DNA of 8,053 nt from Ignavibacteria bacterium. GTDB lineage: Bacteria; Bacteroidota; Ignavibacteria; Ignavibacteriales; Melioribacteraceae. The notes under the pieces are model-generated. The model did no database searches. It worked only from the letters and a program-made list of their open reading frames with translations, and was not told the origin of the DNA. Location: positions 1 to 8,053 of the forward strand of contig DAIEQP010000261.1 of NCBI GenBank assembly GCA_027347805.1, given 5' to 3'. Made by a program: the position numbers and the translations under genes. This document shows, in pieces, positions 1-6,902 of the stretch; the stretch's first letter is position 1, and each line of letters begins with the position of its first letter.

Positions 1-52
1 GATTAATTAAACATTTGTTTTAGATGAAACAGATTCCGACTTACAGGTAGCG

Positions 53-397
53 CTACGTTCTAAGAACGGTTACATTGCAGCTTTTTTGCCAGATGCGATT
101 TTCATACTTTTTAATTGTCGGAGTAGTATAAAAATCATTGGAAAAGATTATGGTTTGAGTGCTTTCAAGAAACGATTCCAACGAAAGAGTTGAATTCGAA
201 ATTGAGTTTGTTTCCCCGCCGAGCGAACTTGAAATATAAGAACTTGAGGCAGGTGCAAACTCTACACTCCAGGATTGAGTTTTGGTTAACAGCACAAGTA
301 AAGCGGCTGTAACCAGAAAGCTTAAACCATATATTATTCTTTTAAATTTCAAAGTCTTATTATGTTTGCTATTTATTGATGACCTAAATTTACTCAT
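53..397 (-). CDS. Orphan serine-rich protein with one N-terminal membrane segment
   Basis: This 114-residue open frame starts with ATG and ends with TAG; I do not recognise a family. What can be seen is a basic N-terminus (residues 1-20, rich in Lys/Arg/Ser), one strongly hydrophobic stretch at about 21-40, and then a polar Ser/Thr-rich tail (about 45-85) with SSS-type runs and few charges. This layout fits a signal anchor or uncleaved signal peptide with the tail outside the cytoplasmic membrane; I see no lipobox cysteine and no clear cleavage site. It lies downstream of the signalling operon on the same strand, 184 bases away, with no Shine-Dalgarno sequence before the ATG, so it may have its own promoter. 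The final 15 or so residues look unlike a folded domain, and the gene could be a degraded remnant. Reality is supported only by frame length and the sensible membrane topology. Confidence 0.5.
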   Translation of the reverse strand: MSKFRSSINSKHNKTLKFKRIIYGLSFLVTAALLVLLTKTQSWSVEFAPASSSYISSSLGGETNSISNSTLSLESFLESTQTIIFSNDFYTTPTIKKYENRIWQKSCNVTVLRT

Positions 398-581
398 TTT
401 GGGTAATACGGTTCAAAGATTTGAATGATTATTGGGGCGGCGGAGAATAAAACACGTGAAAAGAGGCTAAAAACGCAGCATTCAAAAAATTTTTTTATTA
501 AAAAAACCTATGCTTTGCCGTTCAAATGTTGATTAAACAGGAATTTATCCAGATGCGTGGTCCTATTATTTTTCTAGTGGC

Positions 582-1730
582 TTATATACATTTAATCATA
601 ATAAGACTAAGATCATCATCTAGTTCGCCGCCGGTATAAGAGAAAATTTCATTTTTGATTTGTTCTAACGAATCAGTTTCCGGCTTCAGTGATTTAAGAA
701 AATTAGTAAATCCCTCTTCTCTATACATTTCACCCGCAGCATTGCGTGATTCTGTAATTCCGTCTGTAACAATAAAAACTTCGTCACCGCTTTTTATATC
801 AATCTCATGATCTTCATATTCACCGGATTGGCTGAAGCCGAGTAACAAGCCCTGAGACACAAAAGATTCTACCGAGCTGCCGGATTTGTAAAACATCGGG
901 AGATCGCCCGCACCCGAGTATCTTAATTTTTTGTTTTTTCTATCAACAATAATTATAGAAAGGGTTATAAAAACCTCGGAGATTCTTTCGTCTCTAAAAA
1001 CAGATTCGTTTACTTTTTGAATTATCTGACTGGGTCTATAATCTGCTGAAGATTCAAGAACAAATCTTGTTGCGCTTCTAACGTAACCGGCATAAGCAAC
1101 AGCAAAATACCAGGCACCCCAGCGTTTTCCCATTGTATCGCCAAGAACGACTATCATATTATCATCATCGACTTTGATGTAATCAATAAAATCGCCGCCG
1201 GGAACATTTTTATGAGGCAGGTGCCAATGCTTTATTTCAAAGCCATCAAATTTGGGAAATTCTTCCGGAACAACTTTTACACCCATTGAGTCAGCGGCCT
1301 TTTGAACTTCACCGACAACTTTTGATCGTTCTTTCTCAAGAGTTTTAAGTATTGCAGAAACTTTAGCAAGAACAATTTTAGGGCTTGATGTTTTAATTAT
1401 ATAGTCTTCTATTTCAAGGTTGTATCCTTCCAGAATATCGTCTTCTTCTGCTTTAGCTGTAAGAAATACAAAAGGAATTTTTTTTAGATCAGGATTTTCA
1501 AGCAACATTTTTCTGAACTCAAATCCGTCAACTTCCGGCATCATAACATCGGATATTATCAAATCAGGTTTTACTTTCTCTGCCATCAAATATCCTTCGC
1601 GTCCATTTGCAGCAACTTCACATTCATAGCCGGCTTTTGTCAAATTATACTTAAATAACTTTGCAATATTAAATTCATCTTCAACCAAAAGAATTTTATT
1701 TGTTGTTTTCGAAAGATTCTCAACTGACAC
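582..1730 (-). CDS. Response-regulator receiver fused to PP2C (SpoIIE/RsbU-type) serine phosphatase
   Basis: The 382-residue protein has a receiver domain (about 12-130) joined by a short helical linker (about 130-155) to a SpoIIE-type PP2C domain (about 163-381). In the receiver, E17/D18 form the acidic pocket, D61 in SDVMMP is the phosphoacceptor, T91 in FLTA is the switch residue and K113 the conserved lysine. In the phosphatase, probable metal-binding aspartates are D180 (VPGGDF), D198 (GDTMGK), D323 (VTDGITES) and D372/D373 (DDDLSL). Members of this family dephosphorylate STAS proteins such as RsbV; receiver phosphorylation normally switches the activity. The obvious substrate is the STAS protein encoded 23 bases upstream, the probable kinase the PAS histidine kinase of the same operon (inference). 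The start is GTG, chosen because AGGAG lies six bases before it. It is the last gene of the operon. Odd points: the receiver carries EIEDYIIKTSSP where GADDYxxKP is usual, and the PP2C motif after D198 reads GKRWGAW rather than GKGxxAA. Confidence 0.93.
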   Translation of the reverse strand: MSVENLSKTTNKILLVEDEFNIAKLFKYNLTKAGYECEVAANGREGYLMAEKVKPDLIISDVMMPEVDGFEFRKMLLENPDLKKIPFVFLTAKAEEDDILEGYNLEIEDYIIKTSSPKIVLAKVSAILKTLEKERSKVVGEVQKAADSMGVKVVPEEFPKFDGFEIKHWHLPHKNVPGGDFIDYIKVDDDNMIVVLGDTMGKRWGAWYFAVAYAGYVRSATRFVLESSADYRPSQIIQKVNESVFRDERISEVFITLSIIIVDRKNKKLRYSGAGDLPMFYKSGSSVESFVSQGLLLGFSQSGEYEDHEIDIKSGDEVFIVTDGITESRNAAGEMYREEGFTNFLKSLKPETDSLEQIKNEIFSYTGGELDDDLSLIMIKCI

Positions 1731-1736
1731 TGGTAA

Positions 1737-1741
1737 CTCCT
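1737..1741 (-). promoter_or_regulatory. Shine-Dalgarno site of the receiver-PP2C gene
   Basis: On the minus strand AGGAG is followed by six bases and then GTG. This near-ideal spacing decides the GTG start at 1730, because no ATG is available near the beginning of the receiver domain. It also shows that this genome uses Shine-Dalgarno initiation for at least some genes. Confidence 0.7.
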
Positions 1742-1753
1742 ATTACAAAAATT

Positions 1754-2095
1754 TTATTTATGAAAACTTTTCAGTGCTTCCTGTAGTTCTGAATAAGACT
1801 CAAATACTCTGAACAATCTTGTAAGTTCAAACATCGATCTTACATTTGGCCTGAAACCGACTAATTTCAAATCACCGCCAACTTTGGCTACACGCTTAAG
1901 CGTTCCCACAATAACACCAAGAAAAGTCGAGTCCAGAAATTCTACTTCGGTAAGATCAATTATAACCTTTTTATAGCCCAGATTAATTTTTGCCATAAGT
2001 TTTTCTTTTAGATCCCCGGCTTCGCTAATTGTAGCTCTATCTAAATTGATAATTTCAACAACTATGTCATCAATTACTTCTTCAATGATTTCCAT
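1754..2095 (-). CDS. STAS-domain anti-sigma factor antagonist-like protein (RsbV/SpoIIAA type)
   Basis: This 113-residue protein is a single STAS domain, the usual length for RsbV/SpoIIAA. The phosphorylation loop reads VEFLDSTFLG; S56 aligns with the serine that RsbW-type kinases phosphorylate and PP2C phosphatases dephosphorylate. An IIDL strand precedes the loop, and GGDLKLVGF and LTRLFRVF give the typical C-terminal strand and helix. In the family, the dephosphorylated form binds and sequesters an anti-sigma or other GHKL-type switch kinase. Here the gene sits between the sigma-54 regulator (32 bases upstream) and the receiver-PP2C gene (23 bases downstream), so it is very likely the phosphatase substrate (inference). 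The ATG start has AAAAGGA five bases upstream. Odd: the loop has Phe (DSTFLG) where most family members have Gly (DSSGLG/DSTGLG). The paralogue at 6903-7268 shares that change. No cognate serine kinase is encoded in the window. Confidence 0.92.
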   Translation of the reverse strand: MEIIEEVIDDIVVEIINLDRATISEAGDLKEKLMAKINLGYKKVIIDLTEVEFLDSTFLGVIVGTLKRVAKVGGDLKLVGFRPNVRSMFELTRLFRVFESYSELQEALKSFHK

Positions 2096-2100
2096 TTTAT

Positions 2101-2107
2101 TCCTTTT
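2101..2107 (-). promoter_or_regulatory. Shine-Dalgarno site of the operon STAS gene
   Basis: The minus strand reads AAAAGGA, then five bases, then the ATG at 2095. Spacing and sequence support this start, so the short gap after the sigma-54 regulator gene serves as a translation start inside one transcript. Confidence 0.6.
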
Positions 2108-2127
2108 GAACTATAAAATTTAGAACC

Positions 2128-3510
2128 CTAGTTCTTGGGCGATTCAATTTTATACTTTTCCATTAATCTATATAATGTGGCTCTTCCTATTTTAAGTTTG
2201 CGGGCGGCATCAACAATATTCCCTTCCGTCATTCTTAAAGCATGTCTTATTGCTTCTTCCTTTAACTTTTCAAATGGTATTACGGGTGATTCTTCACCAA
2301 ATAAAACCCCATTAGAATTTAACATTGCGGTGCCAGATTTTGAAGCAATATTTGGCGGCAGCACATCAACATCGATCATTTCTTTATCGGCAAGAATCAT
2401 GCATCTTTCAAGTAAATTTTCTAGCTCTCTAATATTTCCGGGCCATTCATAATCATAAAGATATTTTAACGCAGTTTTTGTAATTCCCTTTATAGTCTTT
2501 CCCAATTTTTCGTTAAAATTCTTAATAAAGTGATCGACTAAAACCACAATGTCTCCCTTTCGTTCGCGCAATGCCGGTATATGAATGGGAAACGAACTTA
2601 ATCTATAATAAAGATCTTCACGAAATATTTTATTGTCCACGGCAAGTTTAAGATCTCTATTCGTAGCAGAAATAATTCGCACATCGGTTTTAATAATTTC
2701 ATTACCGCCGACCCGGTCAAATTCTTTTTGCTGAATTACTCTTAATATTTTTGCCTGAAGTGACATTTCCATTTCGCCAATTTCATCCAGAAAAATTGAA
2801 CCGCCTTTTGCAAGTTCAAACTTTCCGATTTTTCTTTGATGCGCGCCAGTGAACGCTCCTTTTTCATGTCCAAACAATTCGCTTTCCAAAAGTTCACGCG
2901 GAATTGAAGCACAATTGACTACAACAAAAGGAGCCGATTTTCTTTTGCCGGTGAAATGTATTGCCCTTGCAACAAGTTCTTTTCCTGTACCGCTTTCTCC
3001 TGTTATCAACACTGTAATATCATTATCGAGCACTTTTGAAATCATTTTGAATGCTTCCTGCATTTTTTTGTCTGCAGAAATTATATTTTCAAAACTGTAC
3101 TCTCTGGTTAAGTTTTCTTTAAGTTTTTCAACTTCTCTTTCGAGATCAAAATTCTTAATGGCATTTCTAATAGCCGGTTCAAGACGGTTTTTATCAACCG
3201 GTTTAGGAAAATAATCGAATGCACCCAGCCGGATCGATTCTAACGCAACTTCAACACTTCCTTGTGCGGACAACATTATAACAGGCAGGTTAGGAAGCCG
3301 CTGTTTTATTTTTCCAAGAATCTCGTTTCCATTTTTATCGGGAAGCATTATATCAAGCAATACTAAATCCGGATTTTCTGATAGAGCATTTAATGCGTCA
3401 GTCCCTGTTGAAAAGGTTTTTATATTGTAACCCCATTGGTTTTTAACCCAATGACTCAACATTTTAACTATTGATTCTTCATCATCAACAATGAAAATTA
3501 ATTTTTCCAC
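2128..3510 (-). CDS. NtrC-family sigma-54-dependent response regulator
   Basis: The 460-residue protein has the full NtrC architecture. The receiver (1-120) carries D9/D10, phosphoacceptor D53 (LLDIMLP), S81 at the switch position and K103. The central AAA+ domain (about 140-380) has Walker A GESGTGKE at 171-178, the sigma-54 contact loop GAFTGA at 218-223, Walker B with D242/E243 (FLDEIGE), and the FREDLYYRL segment at 296-304 with candidate arginine fingers. A Fis-type helix-turn-helix (about 425-455, NIVDAARKLKIGRATLYRL) binds DNA. Such proteins are cytoplasmic activators that hydrolyse ATP to open sigma-54 holoenzyme promoters once the receiver is phosphorylated. All key residues are present, so it should be functional. 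It starts with GTG, 16 bases after the kinase stop codon, with only a weak GAGA upstream; no nearby ATG offers a better start. The partner kinase is the gene just before it. I found no convincing sigma-54 promoter in the window, so its targets probably lie elsewhere. Confidence 0.95.
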   Translation of the reverse strand: MEKLIFIVDDEESIVKMLSHWVKNQWGYNIKTFSTGTDALNALSENPDLVLLDIMLPDKNGNEILGKIKQRLPNLPVIMLSAQGSVEVALESIRLGAFDYFPKPVDKNRLEPAIRNAIKNFDLEREVEKLKENLTREYSFENIISADKKMQEAFKMISKVLDNDITVLITGESGTGKELVARAIHFTGKRKSAPFVVVNCASIPRELLESELFGHEKGAFTGAHQRKIGKFELAKGGSIFLDEIGEMEMSLQAKILRVIQQKEFDRVGGNEIIKTDVRIISATNRDLKLAVDNKIFREDLYYRLSSFPIHIPALRERKGDIVVLVDHFIKNFNEKLGKTIKGITKTALKYLYDYEWPGNIRELENLLERCMILADKEMIDVDVLPPNIASKSGTAMLNSNGVLFGEESPVIPFEKLKEEAIRHALRMTEGNIVDAARKLKIGRATLYRLMEKYKIESPKN

Positions 3511-3526
3511 TTATATTCTCGGCTGA

Positions 3527-4522
3527 TTATTTTGGCAAACGAATTATAAACGTTGTTCCTTTGTTTTCTTCAGATCTTACTTTAATAAATCCTTTATGCA
3601 AATCTATTATTTGTTTAGCGCTTACCAATCCAAAACCGGCGCCCGTTATTTGAGCTCCCGGTCTATGAACTTTTCCAAATTTCTGGAACAAGTTTGATAT
3701 TTCCTTTTCTGGGATTCCAACACCAGTATCGGTAATTGCAACTTCAATTTCTTTTCCAAATTCCTGAACTAAAACAGAAATGCGCCCCCCGGGCTGTGTA
3801 AATTTAATTGCATTTGAAAGAATATTTGAAAACACTTTTTTAATTCTTTCATTGTCAACATTAATTATTTGTTCTTTGTCGGGATATTCTTTTGTCAACG
3901 TTATTGATTTTTCATTAAACTGCTCTTCAAAAACCAACACCACATTATCCAAGATTTGCAAAATATCTTGCTTCTGCTTTTGAAGCTCTTCTTCACCCGC
4001 CTCAAGTTTTGAAAAGTCCAGCAAATCATTAATTAATTTTGCAAGTCTCTTGCCTTCATTTAATATGATGTTCGAAAATTCTTTTAATGTTTCTTTATTA
4101 AGATCCTGATCATAATAAATCGTTTCTGCAAACCCGACAATAGACGCGAGCGGCGTCCGCAATTCATGAGAAACATTAGAAATAAATTCACTTTTTAGTT
4201 TATTTAATTCTTCAAGCACTGTTATCTTGTTTCTTGCCCGCTCCCTTTCAATTGAGATAATTCTATTGGCCTCTATCAATTTAGAATTCAGTTCTTTTAT
4301 TTTCTGCTCATCGCTTCTTCTTCCTGTAACATTTCTACCAATGCTAAGCATGCCGCTCACCTCACCGTCGGTCAGTAGTGGTTTGGCATGAATTTCAAAT
4401 AAAACGCCTTTATCAAATCTGTCAAGAAAGCTTGCTTCAAAAATTGTTATACCGCTTGAATTCAGAATTTTTGTAAAAGACTCTGCTACTTTTGACTCAT
4501 CCTCTTTATCTATAAATTCCAA
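3527..4522 (-). CDS. Sensor histidine kinase, C-terminal part (half PAS, HisKA, HATPase) after an in-frame stop
   Basis: Numbered from the TTG at 4522 this frame gives 331 residues. Residues 1-68 are the second half of a PAS domain (FIDKED near its start, IGRNVTGRR at its end). A coiled coil follows (about 70-112), then HisKA with phosphoacceptor H119 in SHELRTP, then the HATPase with the N box around N233/N237, G1 at D265-TGVGI and G2 at GAGFGL (294-299). It would autophosphorylate and pass phosphate to the NtrC regulator encoded 16 bases downstream, and perhaps to the receiver-PP2C protein. No transmembrane segment is visible, so it should be cytoplasmic. The frame is continuous with the preceding PAS gene except for one TAA at 4541-4543; six sense codons lie between that stop and the TTG. 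The TTG lies mid-domain and is not a convincing start. A better internal start is the ATG at 4351, which has GAGGTGA upstream and gives a 274-residue catalytic core. Otherwise this is the 3' part of a broken gene. Confidence 0.88.
   Translation of the reverse strand: MEFIDKEDESKVAESFTKILNSSGITIFEASFLDRFDKGVLFEIHAKPLLTDGEVSGMLSIGRNVTGRRSDEQKIKELNSKLIEANRIISIERERARNKITVLEELNKLKSEFISNVSHELRTPLASIVGFAETIYYDQDLNKETLKEFSNIILNEGKRLAKLINDLLDFSKLEAGEEELQKQKQDILQILDNVVLVFEEQFNEKSITLTKEYPDKEQIINVDNERIKKVFSNILSNAIKFTQPGGRISVLVQEFGKEIEVAITDTGVGIPEKEISNLFQKFGKVHRPGAQITGAGFGLVSAKQIIDLHKGFIKVRSEENKGTTFIIRLPK
4351..4363 (-). promoter_or_regulatory. Possible internal ribosome binding site and start within the kinase gene
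   Basis: On the minus strand GAGGTGA precedes ATG by five bases (GAGGTGAGCGGCATG). GAGGTGA is complementary to the usual anti-Shine-Dalgarno tail of 16S rRNA. Initiation here would give a kinase lacking most of the split PAS domain but keeping the coiled coil, HisKA and HATPase. The same bases encode G-E-V-S-G-M in the kinase frame, so the match may be coincidental. Confidence 0.3.
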
Positions 4523-4540
4523 AAAATGTCGCCCGATAAT

Positions 4541-4543
4541 TTA
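4541..4543 (-). other. In-frame TAA splitting a PAS-histidine kinase gene
   Basis: The minus-strand frame reads GGT TAT TTA CCG GAT TAA ATT ATC GGG CGA CAT TTT TTG GAA, that is GYLPD-stop-IIGRHFLE. PAS domains commonly have a GYxxxEIIGRxFLEFI-like segment here, so the stop most likely replaces a Glu codon (GAA to TAA is one base). No frameshift is needed: both halves are in the same frame, and together they give a protein of about 659 residues with three PAS domains and a kinase core. It may be a true nonsense mutation, a sequencing or assembly error, or a read-through or reinitiation site. Confidence 0.85.
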
Positions 4544-5506
4544 ATCCGGTAAATAACCAAGTGCACTTGCACCATTTTTGTTTACCATACTAAAATATCC
4601 AAATCCATTTAAGATAAAGATCAGATCATCTGCTGTGTCAATCAGCATTCTAAATTGTTCTTCTGATCTGGATAATTTTAATTGAACAAGTTTCTCTTCC
4701 GTGATATCTTGAATTACTCCAACAATCCGATAGACTTCATCATTTTTAAAAATTGGAACACCAGAATGGCGAACCCAATGTTCTTTACCAAACCGGTCTT
4801 TCATTTTATATTCAATTACATCTTCTTCCCCTTTGCGAAGCTTGATTATGAATTTTCTGAAATCAATAAAGTATTCGGGATATATAGAGCGAAGTATTTT
4901 AAATTTGTTTTGATAAATTTCTTCCGGAGAAAAACCAAACAAAGACCTAACAGCTTCTGTAATAAAATTATATTCTGTTCCGGTAGAATTTGTTGAGTAT
5001 AAAACTGTATTGATTGAACTTATTGTTTCCTGAAAAACACTTTGAACATCGGCATCGCGGGTAATATCAGTAAAAATACTTACAACAGTTTTGCTTGAGG
5101 ATTTTGGGGAATCGACGAGAAAAGAATTAATCCGGAACCATTTTATAATTCCCTTTTCAAAAACATACTTCAGCTGAAAATCTGTGATGTTTTTATTCAG
5201 CACTGCTGCCCGAACACATGGTAGTTCGTTAAGCGATAATTTTTTATTATTAGCATCATAAAATTTTCCCGTTTCAAAAAAAGCGGGGGATATTTCGGAA
5301 TCCTTACAGTTAAAAATCTCGGTAAAATATTTATTTGCTTTTATTGATATAGAAGCCGGCTTATGAGTGCTTATTAATATTGGCGCGGATAAATTGGGTA
5401 AGTTAAGGAACTCTTTTGTTTTATTTGTTGATTTAATAGTTGCGGATTTCTTCTTGTTGGAAGAATTTGTTTTAACTGTTTTTTTTTTCTCGGTTCCGTG
5501 TTTCAT
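4541..5506 (-). CDS. Multi-PAS sensor protein, N-terminal part of the interrupted histidine kinase
   Basis: The 321-residue frame has a Lys/Ser/Thr-rich, probably disordered N-terminus (1-35). PAS domain 1 (about 40-152) ends in VVSIFTDIT. PAS domain 2 (about 157-272) has GFSPEEI, EYKMKDRFGKEHWVRHSG and IVGVIQDITEEK, a standard PAS followed by its PAC strand. A third PAS starts at about 284 (FRMLIDTADDLIFILN) and is cut after GYLPD by TAA. The domain continues in the same frame downstream, so this is the sensory half of a histidine kinase. PAS domains bind small ligands or cofactors; no heme- or flavin-specific motif is visible, so the signal is unknown. No transmembrane helix is seen, which points to cytoplasmic sensing. 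I chose the ATG at 5506; the TTG codons just upstream (to 5518) are less likely starts. It is the first gene of the operon and diverges from the U32 gene. If the stop is real, this product has no kinase domain. Confidence 0.85.
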   Translation of the reverse strand: MKHGTEKKKTVKTNSSNKKKSATIKSTNKTKEFLNLPNLSAPILISTHKPASISIKANKYFTEIFNCKDSEISPAFFETGKFYDANNKKLSLNELPCVRAAVLNKNITDFQLKYVFEKGIIKWFRINSFLVDSPKSSSKTVVSIFTDITRDADVQSVFQETISSINTVLYSTNSTGTEYNFITEAVRSLFGFSPEEIYQNKFKILRSIYPEYFIDFRKFIIKLRKGEEDVIEYKMKDRFGKEHWVRHSGVPIFKNDEVYRIVGVIQDITEEKLVQLKLSRSEEQFRMLIDTADDLIFILNGFGYFSMVNKNGASALGYLPD

Positions 5507-5547
5507 CAACAAAAGCAATATTATTTTGATTAGAAAATAAGAAAATC

Positions 5548-5567
5548 ATTGTTAGAAATATAACAAT
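5548..5567. promoter_or_regulatory. Inverted repeat in the divergent intergenic region (possible operator)
   Basis: A perfect dyad, ATTGTTA-N6-TAACAAT, lies about 40 bases upstream of the kinase-gene ATG and about 100 bases upstream of the U32 start. The 20-base size suits a dimeric DNA-binding protein; the encoded NtrC regulator (Fis-type helix-turn-helix) is one candidate. A chance A+T-rich palindrome is also possible. I see no sigma-54 -24/-12 element beside it and no strong -35/-10 pair. Confidence 0.35.
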
Positions 5568-5669
5568 AAGAGATTGGTTAAAATAATTTGTTGATCAAAG
5601 AAATAAGTTATTTATAGCGGTTAAATTTTCAGAAAACAGAGAACAATATTTATTATTATTGCGCCCACT

Positions 5670-6902
5670 ATGAAAACAAATACTATAAATGGTTTAAAAA
5701 AACCTGAACTGCTGGCACCAGCCGGCAATTGGTCAATGTTAAACACAGCAATTAAAAGCGGGGCAAATGCTGTTTATTTTGGAGTCAAGCAGCTAAACAT
5801 GCGCGCAGCAGCGGGTAATTTCGACTTATCCGATTTGCCTGAAATTGTAAAACACTGTTCTGCATCAAATATAAAAACCCATTTAACTCTTAATACAATT
5901 GTCTATGAAAACGAACTCTCTGAACTGGATGAAATTGTAAAAACAGCCAAGAGTTCCGGCATAGATATGATAATTTGCTGGGATATGTCCGTAATTCAAA
6001 AATGTCTTGAATACAAAGTTCCGTTTTGTATAAGTACACAAGCTTCTATTTCTAATTCAGCTTCTGTTAAATTTTACGAGCAGATAGGCGCAAATCGTGT
6101 TGTGTTGGCGCGCGAATGCACCCTTGACAAAATTCAAGAGATAAAACAAAATGCAAAAATTGAAATAGAGACATTTATTCATGGCGCAATGTGTGTTGCC
6201 GTTAGCGGAAGATGTTTTATGAGTCATGATATGTTTGGTAAAAGTGCGAATCGCGGAGAATGTTTGCAGCCATGCCGGAGGGAATTTGAAATAAAAGATC
6301 TTGACCAAAAAGGAACTTTAATATTGGGAGAAGATTATGTTATGTCTCCAAAGGATTTGTGCTCAATTGAGTTTATTGATAAAATAATTGATGCAGGAGT
6401 CGATTCGCTTAAAATAGAGGGAAGAAAAAGAGCCCCGGAATATATTGCTAAAGTTGTTTCATCTTACCGAAAAGCAATAGATTGTTACTTTGACGGTTGT
6501 CTTACAGACGATCTTAAACAAAATTTGAAAGGTGAACTAAGCAAAGTTTATAATCGAGGTTTTTCTTCCGGCTTTTATTTTGGTCAACCGGGCAAAGATG
6601 ATTTTGCGAAAATTTACGGAAGCGCTGCGACAACAAGAAAAGTTTATGTGGGTCGAGTTACAAACTATTATCAGAAAATTAATGTCGTGCAGATAAAGAT
6701 TGAAGCTGATAAATTGGAAATTGGAGATTCAATTTATTTTATCGGTGATACCACCGGAGTTGTTGATCGGCAAGTTACTTCACTTTTGCTTGATGAGAAA
6801 AATGTTACCGTTGCAGAAAAAGGCAATGAAATTACATTTGTGTGCGACGAAAGAATTAGAGTGCATGATAAAGTTTATAAAGTAGTAAATCTGGACAGTT
6901 AA
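5670..6902 (+). CDS. Peptidase U32-family protein, TrhP/RlhA-like RNA hydroxylation factor
   Basis: This 410-residue protein starts with the family hallmark PELLAPAGNW (12-21) and AVYFGV. It carries the U32 signature around 167-185 (ETFIHGAMCVAVSGRCFMS) and the RGECLQPCRR segment. C175, C182, C198 and C202 match the four cysteines that bind an iron-sulfur cluster in related U32 proteins. SPKDLC (226-231) and DSLKIEGRKR (245-254) are also typical. Despite the name, characterised members are not proven proteases: TrhP (YegQ) is needed for 5-hydroxyuridine at tRNA position 34, RlhA (YdcP) for hydroxycytidine in 23S rRNA, and UbiU/UbiV for anaerobic ubiquinone hydroxylation. Length and the C-terminal beta-rich part (about 325-408) fit the TrhP/YegQ group best, but I cannot separate it from RlhA by eye. 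The ATG has no evident Shine-Dalgarno site. The gene is transcribed away from the signalling operon and ends directly against the second STAS gene; no functional link to signalling is evident. Confidence 0.92.
   Translation: MKTNTINGLKKPELLAPAGNWSMLNTAIKSGANAVYFGVKQLNMRAAAGNFDLSDLPEIVKHCSASNIKTHLTLNTIVYENELSELDEIVKTAKSSGIDMIICWDMSVIQKCLEYKVPFCISTQASISNSASVKFYEQIGANRVVLARECTLDKIQEIKQNAKIEIETFIHGAMCVAVSGRCFMSHDMFGKSANRGECLQPCRREFEIKDLDQKGTLILGEDYVMSPKDLCSIEFIDKIIDAGVDSLKIEGRKRAPEYIAKVVSSYRKAIDCYFDGCLTDDLKQNLKGELSKVYNRGFSSGFYFGQPGKDDFAKIYGSAATTRKVYVGRVTNYYQKINVVQIKIEADKLEIGDSIYFIGDTTGVVDRQVTSLLLDEKNVTVAEKGNEITFVCDERIRVHDKVYKVVNLDS

Noticed and set aside
1..52. Continuation of the 53-397 gene after a frameshift
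   Set aside because: One alternative frame is open for about 20 codons beyond the stop, but it has its own TAA just before the junction and no recognisable domain.
490..506. T7-ATT-A7 palindrome downstream of the receiver-PP2C gene as a terminator
   Set aside because: The stem is A-T only and weak, with no G-C core; it is about 75 bases past the stop codon and easily explained by base composition.
425..532. Plus-strand 35-codon frame starting MIIGAAENKTREK
   Set aside because: It has no Shine-Dalgarno site, Lys-rich low-complexity composition, and lies in the likely promoter region of the minus-strand orphan gene.
2135..3214. Plus-strand frames of about 105 and 121 codons opposite the NtrC gene
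   Set aside because: They lie antisense to an unmistakable sigma-54 regulator, match no motif, and are explained as codon-bias shadows.
4541..4543. Recoding of TAA as a sense codon (alternative genetic code)
   Set aside because: Other genes in the window end in TAA at sensible C-termini (for example U32, both STAS genes and the DUF5683-like gene), so TAA is a normal stop here.
5507..5518. TTG start extending the PAS gene by four codons
   Set aside because: The ATG at 5506 is a better start; the extra residues (LLLL-like) add nothing to the PAS architecture and there is no ribosome site supporting the TTG.
6057..6308. Minus-strand frame of 83 codons inside the U32 gene
   Set aside because: It is antisense to the conserved U32 signature and has no domain features.
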